A stretch of DNA of 64,000 nucleotides, taken from the NCBI GenBank assembly GCA_963682175.1, contig OY821791.1, forward strand, positions 19,806,542-19,870,541. Reading direction: 5' to 3'. The notes below the pieces were generated by a model, which worked only from the letters and a program-made list of their open reading frames with translations, searched no databases and was not told the origin of the DNA. The stretch is from Triglochin maritima (taxonomy: Eukaryota > Streptophyta > Magnoliopsida > Alismatales > Juncaginaceae). Shown piece by piece: positions 1-10,370 of this stretch (position 1 is its first letter; every line of letters begins with the position of its first letter). Made by a program: the position numbers and the translations under genes.

Positions 1-787
1 ACGATCATAACTTTAGTACCACAACGGGAGAAACTCTTCTTCCGTTGCCCTATATTTCCCAAACTCTTGAGAGGTTCAAGCTCTTTCAGTTTGATCCTTT
101 GAATGAGACGCCTTTGCGTCTAATTCGTGAACCTCTCCTTGCATCTTGTGCTCTTTGTGAGGAGGCCCAAACATGAGTATTCTGGCCCCGTGTGGTGTCA
201 TGTTCCCTTTCCAAGTGCATTGACCCACTTTTGAGGTTCCCATTTGATGTCATTTGACAAATAAATTTGAGAACTTATTTTTGTACATAGTTATATTAAA
301 AAAACAAAAACAAAATAAAGAAAGAATGAAAAAGTACAATAAAAGACTCCATGAGCGAGCATTGATTATTGTGGCCCCAACCTTTGTGTATTTGGGCCCT
401 TTTCTCTTTCACGTATTTGTATCCCTTCTTGAGCATCTCACAAGTTTTGAGTGAATTCGGGTTTGGGTCCATCAACATAACCACAAAATTCCTTTTGCGC
501 TTCATGTTGGTGAGATCTTTCATTTTTCATGCATAAATCCATGTAGTATCTTGCTCACATTCATTGAGGACAATGCATGAAGTAGGTGTGGGGGTGTTTT
601 ACGTGACTACATAGTTGAGTCTTTTTCCTTTGATCTTGTTTTATTTTGTGTGCATTGTTAGGGTCATGTTAGTGTGCTGCATTTAATATTGATATATCTT
701 CTTGCTATGATCCGTGGGTAACCTGTCTTCTTTTGCTTGCCTAGCGCTTTAAAATTTTCACATTTCTTTAAAAAAATTCATGTGTTT

Positions 788-973
788 GCGAAAGAAAATG
801 TTTTGTAGGTTTTGCATGTGTTTAGCAAGTGCAAAACCATTATGAGGCAAAGTAAAAAGAAAGCTCCCGAAATTGTCTTGGCGAAAGAAAATGTTTTGTG
901 GGGTTTGCGTGTGTTTAGCAAGTGCAAAACCATTATGAGGCAAAGTAAAAAGAAAGCTCCCAAAGTTGTCTTA
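788..973 (+). repeat. 93-bp tandem duplication
   Basis: Two adjacent copies of a ~93-base unit begin 'gcgaaagaaaatg' at 788 and 881. They are nearly identical. The homologous regions at 10895 and 43068 carry a single copy, so this is a local duplication in this element. Confidence 0.85.
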
Positions 974-1768
974 AACTTGATGCATTGGGATATCTAGTAC
1001 AGTGGCTTTAGGACTTATCTAGTCGTTAGGATGCACCCCAATCTTCCCTCGGGGGGCAAGTAATCATAGGGTTTCAATACTCAAACAATTAAAGAACTTC
1101 ACCCTGAACCTAGTGAGTCAATAATTCGTGTCTGTTAATATAAGGAAGTTTGTTGTAGTCAAGGACCATTTAACTCCGGTTGTGAGACATGAAGTGTAGG
1201 GATTTTGGTTCACGTGTAGATAAGAAATAAGTGAGTAGGTGTTCTCTCTTCTCGCACGGCTCCTATCACTAGGAAAATTAGGTCCGAGGGGACTTTATGC
1301 CTGGTGCTTTCGAGTCATCTGACTTAGGATGCATCGACCGAACTCCCGTTACACGGGTGTTAGGGATTGCCCTATGTGGAGATGTGGGGAAATATGTACG
1401 TGATAGTGTAAGTCCTCATAGGCATTGATCCACGAAACCTGACCCTGGGAGAATCAAACACCAACTAGATAGAAAAAAAAGAAAAAAATGGTAAAGCAAA
1501 TGAGAACCTTAATGGACTTTACACTTTGTATCACTTGAGGATGTTAAGGTTGTCTATGTCTTTCACTTAAGTCCTTAATTAACTTGTACGAATGATTCAT
1601 TAGGCTAGGTGTGTGGACTGGATGCATATATAGAGTCGGCCCGTAGGATTACCCCGTCCAATGATCGATAAAAATGAGTCCATCGAGTCTTGTTCTAGAT
1701 TGAATAATGCATCAATGTTCGGATTTTATGGGTATATCCGCTGAAAACCCTCAAGAGACAACACTCCT

Positions 1769-1788
1769 CCTCCTTGGCGACAAGGAGG
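1769..1788 (+). other. Conserved hairpin with GCGA tetraloop
   Basis: CCTCCTTG, loop GCGA, CAAGGAGG form a perfect 8-bp stem closed by a GNRA-type loop. The same stem is present at 11805-11820 (loop TCGA) and 43986-44003 (loop GCGA), about 150 bases before the 3' LTR each time. A role in the element RNA is an inference. Confidence 0.7.
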
Positions 1789-2305
1789 TTTAACGGCTTA
1801 TTGCACGTGCTAAGTGCAACCGTGATTCCTCCGAAAGTGAGTTAGGATTTCTCTATTTTACGAATGATTTTTCCTTTCTTTCATTTTTCCCTTTCTTTGT
1901 TTTGCTTGGGACTAGCAAAAGTTAGGTGTGGGGGTATTTGATTGACATCATATGATGCATACATTTGTGTTTTATATCCGTTATCTTTCACCTAAACAAT
2001 GTTACGTAATGAGTTTAATGTTTAAGTTTTAGGAATAAGCAGGTTTGAAGATAAGAGACACAAAAAGGACTCAAAAGAAAGGAAAACGACTGAGTTGCAA
2101 GACCTGGGGACTGAGATGCAAGAGGGAAGGACCCAGATGTAAGCTCAAAGGACCAATGAGCAAATCAAGAAACTCCACCATCATGAGGAGTATTTTGGCA
2201 ATTCGATTTGGTCTTGAGCTCCAACAACCTATCTGGATGCATCACACATGAAGACATGAAGCCAGACAACCACACCCCAAAACCAGACCGGATCCAAACC
2301 ATATG

Positions 2306-2323
2306 GACCGCTGATTGGCGGTT
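2306..2323 (+). promoter_or_regulatory. U3 dyad of family X LTR (GACCGCTGATTGGCGGTT)
   Basis: This is a near-perfect inverted repeat ~120 bases upstream of the TATA box. The same dyad occurs at the same relative place in the other family X LTRs (12215, 17216, 22433, 37281, 44505). Confidence 0.65.
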
Positions 2324-2443
2324 AGTTTTGGTCTGGATCCGCTAAGACATAGGCGGGTCATGTATTAGGTTGTATTTAGTCTATTTTTGGTATACGTTTA
2401 GTCCCCTACCGAGGGATTGTCCAAGATTACCTTTTTCTATGAC

Positions 2444-2452
2444 TATAAATAG
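2444..2452 (+). promoter_or_regulatory. LTR TATA box TATAAATAG
   Basis: TATAAATAG is followed by 'aactcttcctcctc', a context repeated at the same LTR position in every family X LTR here. It marks the U3/R boundary region. Confidence 0.75.
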
Positions 2453-3091
2453 AACTCTTCCTCCTCATTTGTATTCACCCATTACTTGGTGGCATTCTCT
2501 CTACTTGGAGTAAAAGCCTTGAAGCAAAAACTCAAGGTGAAGAAGAATGCCACTTGTAATGTGAGTCATGTAAATAAAATATTTTTTCTTAGTTTCTTTT
2601 AATATTGTCTTTTAATTCTTGCGTGCTTCTTTAGTTTAATTTCCTTTCATTTAGCTTCTTTAATATTTCTTGTTTGCTTAGTTCAATTTCCTTTCATTAG
2701 AATGTTTGATTTTGTTAATGTAGTTTGTGTAATGATTAGTGAGTAGTTCCATCCTCCATTGGGGTAGAGTAGATGTCTATACATGTTATGTAGATGGAAT
2801 GAATGCTAAACATTGTTGTATGTGAGAAATGTTAGTATGCTTGTTTGAATTAATAAGAGCTCTTAACTTGATGGTTTCTGCCATAATGTTTAGGTACAAA
2901 CTTGTTTATGTTCTTAATAACAAACTTGCCATGCTCATATTAATCACCTAGTTTAGTGCTTTGAATGATAGGTCTTGCCCTTAGGTACTTCTTATGCATT
3001 AACAAACACTAACTACACTTGAGCTTATTGTATGCATTCACCACACTTATTTCATGTCACTAGTGCCGAATTGTCTTTACTCGTCGCCCAA

Positions 3092-3400
3092 TAGACGTCG
3101 GCTGTTATAACAACCGACGTCTAGTTGGGCGAAGATAGCATAGACGTCGGTCGTTACCAAGGCCGATGTCTATGGGGTACTATAGACGTCGGGTGTTGGA
3201 ATACCCATTGCATCTGACGTCTATACGCTATAGACGTCGACCTATAAACGTCGGTTGTTGGAATACCCATTGCATCCATCATCTATACCCTATAGACGTC
3301 GACCTATAGACATCGGATGTTATCGACAACCGACGTCTATACCCCCATGCATATAGACGTCGGCTGTCCATAACATCTGACGTCCATAGGTCTTAAAGAA
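3092..3400. repeat. Left subterminal repeats of the CACTA element
   Basis: Multiple AGACGTCGG units occur in both orientations, including the fold-back pair at 3093-3122. The matching right cluster is at 4650-4990. In known CACTA elements such motifs bind the element's transposase. Confidence 0.8.
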
Positions 3401-3869
3401 ATCGAACAGTTGCATTTTCTATCATTCATTCCAGACGAAAACCCAACCAAACCCTAGCCGTTCCACGACCGAACCCTCCTCCGCGACTGATCTCCGACCG
3501 ATCTGCAGCAATCTTCGGCACCACAGTGACATCCCAACCTCTCCTCCCGTTCTCCGACCCTCTCCTCCGTCTTCCTCCACATTCCTAACCACAATAAGAG
3601 TTTCATTTACTTTTGGTTGGTTTAGTTTTGGATTTTTGGTGGAGTAATGATTCTTTTCTTTCTTGGTAAACTTCTCCTCTCATCCGGATCCAACATTTCT
3701 TTTTTTGTTCGTATTTTGAATAGGGTTGGACAAGCGGACGACCGAGAACACCGTCACCAACAACACCACCAACCATTCCACCGCCATCAAAGAGGTATGT
3801 TTTCCCATTCGAGTGACTCACTATTTTTATTAGTATTATTCAATGAAGGTTTAACTTCTGCTACTCAGG

Positions 3870-4286
3870 GCAATTAAGGTTTACAGAGCTTTATTTGGCA
3901 GGAGAACAACCACAAAAACAGGAATAACATGACATGGAATGAGAGTACGTTCTCTCCCATTTTTTTAATTAAGTTAGGAACATATATTTAGAAAATTTCT
4001 ATGTTTGTAGTATCGGAAGAAGGTTGGAAATACAGAATATGGTTACTACGTGATGAGATACATTGAGGAAATCCTCGAATTGGTAACTCAAGACGTATGA
4101 CTATCCGAGGTAATATAGATTGTTATTCACTTGTATAGTTCTAGTTTCAATATTTAGTTATTAAAATTTTTACTTGTATTTTGACAGGTCATGCCAAAAA
4201 GTAGTCATCCCTTCTCGCAACAGGAGCTCGATGAAACTCGCGACCGATGGGCTCGCTATTTTATCAGAAACATGTTGATGAACTAA
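3870..4286 (+). pseudogene. Decayed Ulp1-type cysteine peptidase C-terminus in the CACTA element
   Basis: Three exon-like blocks can be read. 3870-3945 encodes AIKVYRALFGRRTTTKTGIT with a stop where the family usually has Trp. 4011-4107 encodes the GYYVMRYIEEIL block. 4189-4286 gives a basic C-terminal tail ending RNMLMN and a stop. Blocks are separated by introns with GT/AG borders (acceptors near 4010 and 4188). Plant CACTA and MULE elements often carry such Ulp1-like (C48) genes, whose motif is normally (E/D)CGYYVM. Here the catalytic Cys codon is TAT (Tyr, 4038-4040), so the peptidase would be dead even if expressed. The Asp/His part of the catalytic site is not recognisable upstream. Confidence 0.7.
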
Positions 4287-4649
4287 GAGGTTCTCCTGTC
4301 ACTTGCATGTTTTGGTAATTTAGTTAACAAGTTCACTTGTATTACAAACCTACAATTTATGCCTTAATATAATCTCCTCAATTTTAGAATGAATGCCAAT
4401 TGTTTATGTATGAATTAATTCTAAGTGTGTTGAATGATTGTGTATGCTTGTATGTTTGTGTTTGTGCATGTATGGTTGTATGTTTGTGTTTGTGCTTGTA
4501 TGCTTGTATGCTTGTATGTACATGTGGATGAAAGTGTGTAAGTATTTGTGAATGAATTTGGTGCAGGTTGTATGTACACGAATACGATGACTAAATACAA
4601 GTTTGCAGGATGCTATTTATTTATTTATTTATTTTTGTCCAGGTTTAAG

Positions 4650-4990
4650 AATAGACGTCGGATGTTTGTATTCGCCGACGTATATGTCTCTGAAGAAAGG
4701 AATAGACATCGATTGTATGTATCAGACGACATCTATTCTTTAGGAATAGATGTCGTATGTTATTTCACCGACGTCTATACCTAAAGAATAGACGTCGATC
4801 CTATATAAGCGCCGACGTCTATTCTTTAGGTATAGACGTCGGCTTATACATACAGGCGACGTCTATTCTTTAGGAATAGACGTCGGATTTTGCACGTCCG
4901 ACGTCTATGTATAGACGATGTACACATAGACGTCAGATCTGGGAATGCTGATAGCCGACGTATATACCCCCGTACATCCGACGTATATTC
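4650..4990. repeat. Right subterminal repeats of the CACTA element
   Basis: Dense AGACGTCGG and ATAGACGTCG units occur in both orientations, mirroring the left cluster at 3092-3400. Several pairs fold back on each other. Confidence 0.8.
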
Positions 4991-5011
4991 CCTTTTCTGT
5001 AGTAGTGTGTG

Positions 5012-5520
5012 TACACACACTCCACCCGTCAGGGATTTTTCATTCCTGATTTCTATCTTCTTCTATTAGTCACTTAGTTTCATTTCCTCTCTCACTTTCA
5101 TTTCCTTCTTTGCTGCTTACTCGTTTAGTGTAGTTTAGTTTAATCAATCTTTTCTCCCCTTTGTTTCCTACTCACATTCGAACTAACCAAAGTCGACACA
5201 CCTCCCTGTGGATCGACCCGTATTTGCCACCGCTTCAACGTGGCCGTGCACTTGTGGTTATTTTAAAACGTTCAATTAGGCACACATTCCACCCCTTAGG
5301 GGTTTCTCTTCTTGATTTCCAATCTTCCGTTGCTTTCTTAAGCCTTTCTTACTTACTAGTATAGTGTAGTTTAGCTTAGCATAACCAAATCTCTTCTCCC
5401 TTTATTCGACACTTGATTTCTGACAAACCAGAGGCTACTTACCTCCCCGTGGATCAACGCATACTTGACACCGCTTCATCATGGCCGTGCACTTGCGGTA
5501 ATTAATAAAACATTTAAACA
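5012..5520 (+). repeat. Tandem duplication of the LTR 3' end
   Basis: The block 'cacactccaccc...gtgcacttgyggt...aaaac' occurs twice, about 5012-5275 and 5280-5520. Other family X LTRs carry it once. The second copy supplies the LTR terminus next to the primer-binding site. Confidence 0.75.
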
Positions 5521-5526
5521 AGTTTT

Positions 5527-5544
5527 TGGCACTGCTGCCGGGGA
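5527..5544 (+). promoter_or_regulatory. Primer-binding site for tRNA-Asp (degenerate)
   Basis: TGGCACTGCTGCCGGGGA lies seven bases after the LTR. It matches the consensus TGGCGCCGTTGCCGGGGA, complementary to the 3' end of tRNA-Asp, at all but two positions. This primer is characteristic of Athila-like gypsy elements. Confidence 0.85.
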
Positions 5545-6648
5545 GGTATCAGTCCAGACTCTGGTTGGGACGATTTGAGTGGATTTAATTTGTGTTTTGT
5601 AGTTTTTCATTGTTTCAAGATGTTCTAAAGACCAACTGGCGGCCTGGTGACCTCATCTTGCACTTCTTTCTTCTGGTTGTTTGTTGTTTCAACATAGTGG
5701 TCTGGGGCTCAATTTGGCATGTTTTGACTTTTAGCTTTCCCCCAGATCAATAATCTATCCCCTTTTAAGCAACTTGGACCCTAAAATTCAAAGCAAAGGA
5801 TTAGGCATTCTTGATTGTTTAGGTCATACATCATGTACTTGACTTAGGCACGTAGATTGTCTTTTATTTTAGCTTTACCTTCAGTTGTTGAGCACTGGCG
5901 TGAGGTACGCATCTCCTACACTCATTTATGCATTTGGTATGACCATGCGATAGTTAGTAGGAATTTCATTGCAACAAGTGTGAGTTGAGCGTTTGTTTCT
6001 AGATTAAGATTCCGAAATGCTACTAAAGAGGGGTTGTCCCATATAAGATAAGGTGGGGGGCTTTTCATCACCCTTTCCTTCACCCCAAAAACCACACTAA
6101 TCAAGAGCCTAATTTTAAATTCAAGTAGACATTGGCCCTAAGGATCTCGGGCGCATTAGGAGAGTGATCCGGCAACGACCGTCATGGCCTGATCGGCGTC
6201 GCCCACTCTGTCGATAGTAGGAGAGACGAGATCTCCGGATCTTGGCTCACTTGCTGGGCTTTGTGGTCCTCGTCGTAGGGAGGTGAGGCGTGTTGAGGAC
6301 GTATGAGCTCGTAGTTAGGCGTCGTCTAGCTGTAAGGACTTATAGCGACCTTAGGTTGTTTGAGTCTTGTTTGCTTGTGTGCTTCTACCGGTACCTACCC
6401 ACCGTAGCATAAGGACTTCTTCCCTTCCCTCCTGAGTCATTCTCTCTTCTATGTCCTCCCGTCTTCTCCTCTATGCACATTCTATTTTAGTTGTTAAAAA
6501 AATTGGTTCGTCTGTGTGTGCACCTTTGTGCATGCTTGTGTGGGCACGACACGAGATTGGCCGTTTGACGAGGCGTGTCGTCAATCCTGCGTTGGTGTTC
6601 AATTTCTCAACGTCTTCGTCTTCTCGTGTCGCACACAGTCCGGGTTCC
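5545..6648 (+). mobile_element. 5' leader of family X element A
   Basis: Non-coding leader between primer site and gag, collinear with 38358-39472. A degenerate copy of the family dyad lies near 5630-5649. Short frames upstream of the gag ATG are not conserved in family W and I do not count them as genes. Confidence 0.75.
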
Positions 6649-8185
6649 ATGGCTGCTTATTACCGCGAGGAGGAGCAATTGCTGGACCCACCTGTCCCAC
6701 ATGTCTCACCTGTTCCACCTGTTCTTGTTCCCGTTTCCCTACGTGATCAATGCTACCTGAGCCGTACTGCTCTACCCTTATGCATCGTATTGGCAGAGGT
6801 GAATAGGAACCACTTTGAGGTTAAGCCTCAGTTTATCTCCATGCTCCCTCACTTCACTGGGAAATGTGACCCCTATATCTTTCTCAGGGAATTTGAGGAG
6901 GTCTGTGCTATGTTCAAGCTGCAACAACTTAGCACAAACTCCATCCATCCTAGGCTTGTCCCCTTTGCACTAAACTATGATGCCAAGAAGTGGTCGTACA
7001 ACAACCTGGCGAATACCTTTAGGACTTGGGATGAATTTCAATATGCATTCCTCAAGAAGTACTTCCCAAATCATCGGATTCAAAAACTAAGGAACGAAAT
7101 CAATTCATTTTATCAACATGAGACCAGATCATTTCATGCATACTTAGAGAGGTTCAAGGGGATACTATCCTCATGCCCTCACCATGGCATCGAGTTGTGG
7201 TGCCTTTGTCAGATTGTCTACGAGGGTCTTCACATCCCTTCCCTAACGCTCCTTGGGTCCATGTGTCAAGGAGAGTTCTTAGGAAAGGACGAAAGGTAGG
7301 CATGGGCTTTCGTAGAAGACCTCGCTGAGAAAACCATGCAGTGGGAGAGTGTGAGGGAACCACCAACATCATCTAGCATAGGAGCGAGGATCGCAAATAC
7401 AAACTCGACGAGATCGGGTGCCACATTTGTTGTCGATACCACTACGGCCATTGGGGCACGCATGGCGGCTTTAATGTGCCCTATGGATTCGATTGAGCTC
7501 CAACACCAGCAAGACGTGTCTCATGTGTCTGCATCTGGTCTAGTTCCCTGTCATCTATGTGGTAGGATACGTCATATAGGAGGCATGTGTGCATCCATTC
7601 CTCCTTAGATGGAACATGTCAATGCCATCTATAATAGATCCAGGAATGACTCATATTCATCATCATATAACCATGGATGGAGGAACCACCCTAACTTTTC
7701 ATGGAACCAAAATAATGTCCAGGGTGGTCCTTCAAATTTCTCTCGATCACCTAACCAACCACACCAACCTCCCATGCATGTACAATCATATCATCCACCC
7801 CAAGCTCAAATCACCAATCAATCGGGTTTCCCAAATTCCATCAATATGGAAACCCGATTCGATTCGCTTGAGACCTTGACCTGTGAACTTGAGAACTCAA
7901 TGAATTTTTTATGTCATCCACAAGTCAAGTTCTCACTTCGAATCAGCAGACCATCAAATCTCTACAGCTTCAAATGGGTCAATTGGCTCCGTCAGTACAT
8001 GAGAGAGAGAGAGGGACTCTGTCTAGCCAGCCTAAGGCTAATCCCCTTATGTACCGACAACCACACTTGCAAAATGAGAGTTCAGAACTTGGGGGTGGCA
8101 AGTGAACCATGTAGAGGAACCTGTTTACCATGTTAATGCCATTGTAACCTTAAGTAGTGGAAAGCAGGTTGACAATCACATTAGT
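6649..8185 (+). pseudogene. gag: Broken gag of family X element A
   Basis: This is the structural capsid/nucleocapsid polyprotein of an Athila-like Ty3/gypsy element. The start is ATG 6649 (MAAYYREEEQ), by alignment with the intact frame at 61858. The retrotransposon gag (capsid) domain spans about residues 45-200, with recognisable FLREFEEVCA, AFLKKYFPNH and CPHHGIELW blocks. A CCHC knuckle CHLCGRIRHIGGMC begins at residue 301. Damage: TAG at 7297-7299, TAG at 7606-7608 and a one-base loss in the T-run near 7906 that shifts the frame. The reading then stops at ~8185, where the sequence jumps to a second element's leader, so the protease half is missing. Confidence 0.85.
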
Positions 8186-8826
8186 TAGTAATGTGCATTT
8201 GTAACAAGAGTGAGGTGAGTGGTTGTTTGGTGAGTCGCTTGCTAGCCTAAGATTTCAAAACATCTTTAAGGGGCATCACCTATAGTCTTCAAAGATAAGG
8301 TGGGGGATGTCATCACCCCTCCCTTAGCCCCAAAACACACACTCAAGTAGAGCCTTAATCTAAAATCAAGTAGATATTGACCCTAGGACTCTGACACATT
8401 AGCAGAGTGATCTGGTCACGACCGTCATGGCCTGATCGACGTCGCCCACTTTGTCGATAGTAGGAGAGACGAGATCTCCAGATCAAGGCTCACTTTCTGG
8501 GCTGTGTGGTCTTCATCGTAGGGAGGTAAGACGTGTTGAGGCCGTGTGACCTCGCAGTTAGACATCGTCTAGCGGTAAGTACCTATAGTGACCGTAGGCT
8601 GCTTGAGACGTGTTTGTTAGACTAGGCTTCTACCCTCACCCTTTACCCACGCTAGATTTAGGGATTCTTCCCTTCTCCTCTGAGTCATCATCTTCTCACC
8701 TACTTCTACATTCTAGTCTCCTCCCCTTTACACTCTGTGTTAGCGTTTTACGGTCGAGTCGAGCACTTTTTTGCAAGCTTGGACTCGTGGTGTTGAGAGT
8801 GGTCGACTCGAGAGTTCTTTGGCGAG
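8186..8826 (+). mobile_element. Second family X leader, joined inside gag of element A
   Basis: Sequence from about 8186 repeats the leader seen at 5950-6450, with many differences. Shared blocks include 'aagataaggtgggg', 'catggcctgatcg' and 'gtcgatagtaggagagac'. The element between the two LTRs therefore carries two leaders in series, the mark of recombination between two family members. Confidence 0.75.
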
Positions 8827-10370
8827 ATGGATGGTTACATGGGCGACCATCCAAATCATTGTTGGGACCAGGACTATTCTCCCTTGTACTCCGGACCCAT
8901 GCATCCTTGGGTGCCTCTGACAGACACCCTGTATGGTTGGGACAATCTTGATTGTGTGACTGAGCAATCTTCAAATTGGGGTAATATGAGAGAGGCACTA
9001 ACTGCTAGACCGGCATCTAGTTATGTCGGATCATATGTTGGTCAAAAACTGGGACATTACAAGAACCTTTGGCCTCTTTCATGCGTGTGGTAGATGACAT
9101 GAGTGAACCGTTAGCTCCCGTAGCGGTATCGTGTGACTATTGTGGGTGAGTGGTCATGTTTTTGGGGAATGTCTTTATGTTCCCCCAAAGCCTGAGTATG
9201 AGCACAACTTTTCACAGAATGCTCAACGTGACATTTACGCATCCCCGCGTACTACCCGAGAGAGATGGATTCGTGGGGTGACAATTCTTATTCAAATTCT
9301 TATACATCATTTCCACCCCAATATCCTCCTCCTGAATACCTAGAATTCTACTGACACCCTACTCCGAATCATTGGACTCATTCTCAACCTATCAACACCC
9401 AACCCAACAATTTCCCAAATTCTGACTTGAGCCTCACAGTTGACCCCAGACTTGATTCTTTAAAACAAACCCTCCAAACGTTCATGGAAACCACTCAAAA
9501 TGTAATGAAGTTCACTCAAAATTCCCTGCAAGCTATGGAAATGTATGTGAGTCAAATTACACAACAATTAAGTAAACGTGAGGAGAGTGACATTTCTTCT
9601 CAACATGAGGATTCATCTTGTGAAATCGAACCCCCACCACATCCACAAATTCAAAGCAAAATCTTTCAAAGTCAAACTCCTAGTCAGTGTGAGGGACGTA
9701 GGGTTTCAATTCATGATCACTTGGTGGGGGATTCGATTCAAATTGAGAATAGCATAGACCAGTTCTTTTATGAGTCGGTCCAGGATTGTGCCTAATCTTT
9801 TTGTCCTGTGGACCTTGAGCCACATGATAGTATTTTTGTGTCTCTTAAGGACTGACCTGTGGTGGAGAAAGAGCTCCCTAGTACCCTTAATTTCATACGA
9901 CCTGACGTGAGTTTGCCTCTCAGTATTGTTCCTGATCAACTTGAAAATGATGGGACATCAAACAACTACATTGCCAAGGAGGATATTGGGAGTTCCTTAG
10001 AGGATACCTTGGGTAAGATACTCACTTTCTGTTCGCCTGGTGGGTCAGACATGCATAACGAGGTTCTTGACTCGTTCCGACCCACCGGTGTGTTGATTGG
10101 GGTGTTTGGATTGACGATCATAACTTCAGTACTGCAACGGGAGAAACTCTTCTTCCGTTCCCCAATATTTGTTAAACTCTTGAGAGGTTCGAGCTCTTTC
10201 AGTTTGATCATTCGAATCAGACGCTCTGACGTCAAATTCCTGAACGTCTCCTTTCATCTTGTGCTCTTTGTGAGGGGCGCCCACGTATGAGTATTTTGGC
10301 CCCGCGTGGTGTCATGTTCCCATTCGAAGTGCATTAACCCCCTATTGAGGTTCCCATTTGATGTCTTTGA
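8827..10370 (+). pseudogene. Capsid-less gag-like ORF of family X subtype A2
   Basis: It starts with MDGYMGDHPNHCW and runs in pieces. A CCHC knuckle can be read as CDYCG..GHVFGEC around 9132-9172, but the 41 bases between its first and last Cys codons are one short of 14 codons, so the frame is shifted inside the finger. A heptad-rich segment follows (9427-9600, LDSLKQTLQTF... QITQQLSKREE), resembling the coiled region after the knuckle in the gag of 40682-42556. The end (10060-10370) matches the acidic tail of that protein. No capsid domain and no protease are visible. The first ~90 residues match nothing I recognise. Confidence 0.6.

Larger units (their letters stand above)
1..1938 (+). 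mobile_element. 3' internal non-coding region of a family X LTR retrotransposon
   Basis: This stretch is collinear with 10113-11973 and with the tail of the gag-protease element at 42420-44135. In all three places it leads straight into an LTR that starts TGATTGACAT. The first ~250 bases correspond to the degenerate end of the coding region; the rest has no convincing reading frame. Shared landmarks are a block ending in 'gcaaaaccattatgaggcaaag', a run 'ccctcgggggcaag', a short hairpin and a G-rich purine tract (about 1921-1936) that should act as polypurine tract. The short frames here are decayed or chance. The left part of the element lies outside the window, so autonomy cannot be judged. 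Confidence 0.8.
3058..5007 (+). mobile_element. CACTA DNA transposon, non-autonomous, 1950 bp
   Basis: The left end reads CACTAGTGCC and the right end, in reverse complement, CACTACTACAGAAAAG, so both ends begin CACTA. It is flanked by the 3-bp target duplication TGT (3055-3057 and 5008-5010), typical of this superfamily. Both subterminal regions are packed with direct and inverted copies of AGACGTCGG, as expected for transposase-binding subterminal repeats. The interior holds a 5'UTR-like pyrimidine-rich stretch, a decayed Ulp1 peptidase, and a TG-rich microsatellite at about 4440-4525. No transposase gene is present. Confidence 0.88.
1939..5520 (+). repeat. Family X LTR, shared by two linked elements, split by a CACTA insertion
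   Basis: It starts TGATTGACATCA and ends AAACA. The left side is the polypurine end of one element; the right side is the tRNA-Asp primer-binding site of the next. One LTR therefore joins two internal regions, as in tandem LTR elements formed by recombination. Removing the CACTA element and one TSD leaves ~1.63 kb. Part of the excess over the ~1.4-kb sister LTRs is a tandem duplication of the 3' end. A TATA box lies at 2444-2452, and AATAAA-like signals follow near 2574. Confidence 0.85.

Noticed and set aside
3603..3877. Frames on both strands in the CACTA left interior
   Set aside because: They overlap exon/intron borders of the Ulp1 remnant and lack domains; any host-gene 5'UTR capture cannot be shown from this window.
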